Assembly (NCBI GenBank): GCA_034766995.1
Contig: CM068313.1
Location: 27,505,825-27,569,824, forward strand
From: Acanthacorydalis orientalis
Lineage: Eukaryota; Arthropoda; Insecta; Megaloptera; Corydalidae
DNA length: 64,000 nt
Reading direction: 5' to 3'
The notes below the pieces were generated by a model. That model was not told the origin of the DNA, ran no database searches, and was given only the letters and a program-made list of their open reading frames with translations. Both the position numbers and the translations under genes were made by a program. Shown piece after piece: positions 63,381 to 64,000 of this stretch (positions are counted from its first letter, which is position 1; each line of letters opens with the position of its first letter).

Positions 63381-63444
<64 letters not shown>
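63381..63444. repeat. (TA)n to (GT)n compound microsatellite
   Basis: About 50 bp TA then GTGTGTGTGTGT. Confidence 0.95.
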
Positions 63445-64000
63445 AAATACATAAATTTATATTTCACAGTGAGCATTTAGTAAAGCAACGCATTTAGTTA
63501 AAAATAAGTAAATTGGCAAAATTCCACAAATTATTAAAATAGTAATGAACGATATCCATAAATATTGAAAATTAGAATGAAAAAAACTGTATGAATTTTA
63601 AAGTTCCTATTGGTAATTATATCAGTAATTGCTTTTATATTAACTAAATTGTATATATGCATATCTGTATTTTTTTAATGTATATTTTCTTAAATGCTCT
63701 GCTGAGAAAATTTATCTATAATTAATAAACATAATAGGTTGTATTTATTTTATTTATTATTGGGACAATGACTCATGTTTTAAATGCTTTTTTTCTTCAT
63801 GCATTAAAAACTCTTGTGTCCACGTTTTGTCTATATTTGTCAAGTATTACTTTATGAACTTAAGTAATCATTGTCATTTTTTAAAATACTTTAAAAAATA
63901 TATTTATATAATTAAAAAATGAAAAAAATATTAATGGATTAATTTAGAATCTAGTGAATATTCATTTTTTTCAAAAATCTAAATAATATTGTATACACTG

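Larger units (their letters stand above)
53340..64000 (+). other. Predicted first coding intron (continues past the window)
   Basis: No second exon of a Cys-rich WAP or fibronectin III protein is visible on the + strand to the end of the window. The interval contains about ten TA tracts, islands at 55330-55830, 58200-58440, 59390-60250 and 62880-63200, and otherwise AT-rich low-information DNA. A first intron longer than 10 kb is common for developmental extracellular-matrix genes. The interval could also contain unrelated genes that I cannot see. Confidence 0.45.

Noticed and set aside
1..64000. Prokaryotic gene system, phage or CRISPR
   Set aside because: No packed open frames, ribosome-binding sites or repeat-spacer arrays; composition and a spliced exon are eukaryotic.
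1..64000. Retroelement or DNA-transposon coding remnants
   Set aside because: No reverse-transcriptase, integrase or transposase motif was recognised in any listed frame. Only non-coding palindromic elements are supported.

Overview
The window is extremely AT-rich eukaryotic DNA, roughly four-fifths A+T by eye. About 80 (TA)n tracts punctuate it, many perfect and 35-75 bp long, often with TATG/TACA, CA/GT or GA tails. No bacterial gene arrangement, rRNA, tRNA or CRISPR array is visible, and nearly all long open frames are translations of TA repeats (Tyr-Ile runs). The one convincing gene start has an arthropod-type core promoter (TCAGT initiator plus a correctly spaced DPE). With the base composition this suggests an arthropod, probably an insect. 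Very AT-rich parasitoid wasps are one possible source, but the sequence does not settle the species.

Layout: bases 1 to about 52,180 look like a gene desert. TA-rich, low-information DNA alternates with isolated islands of 150-700 bp that have visibly higher GC, no TA repeats and mixed-sequence complexity (for example 3690-3970, 8450-8830, 22280-22560, 23640-24110, 26690-27110, 31010-31530, 35390-36060, 38390-38720). They have no convincing exon structure and are best read as candidate cis-regulatory elements. The desert also holds a roughly 200-bp palindromic MITE-like element (16175-16380) with a partial second copy (32828-32970), and a separate 206-bp foldback whose loop is a TA tract (27898-28103).

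Gene: a GC-rich, TATA-less promoter with GAGAG motifs, Inr and DPE lies at about 52,500-52,620 on the + strand. About 610 bp downstream an ATG at 53,202 opens a 46-codon first coding exon. It encodes a signal peptide and the start of a Cys-containing mature region, and ends at a good splice donor (53,340). The motif V-A-Q-C-R-A-S-C-L-E-K and the overall layout resemble the N-terminus of anosmin-1 (insect Kal1), a secreted extracellular-matrix/adhesion protein. This is tentative because only one exon is in the window. The rest, 53,340-64,000, would be its first coding intron, which contains further candidate elements and the longest non-repeat open frame (59,793-60,239).

How it fits together: one secreted-protein gene begins near the 3' end of the window. 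The islands scattered through the upstream desert and the intron are consistent with a developmentally regulated gene with distributed enhancers. That last step is inference.
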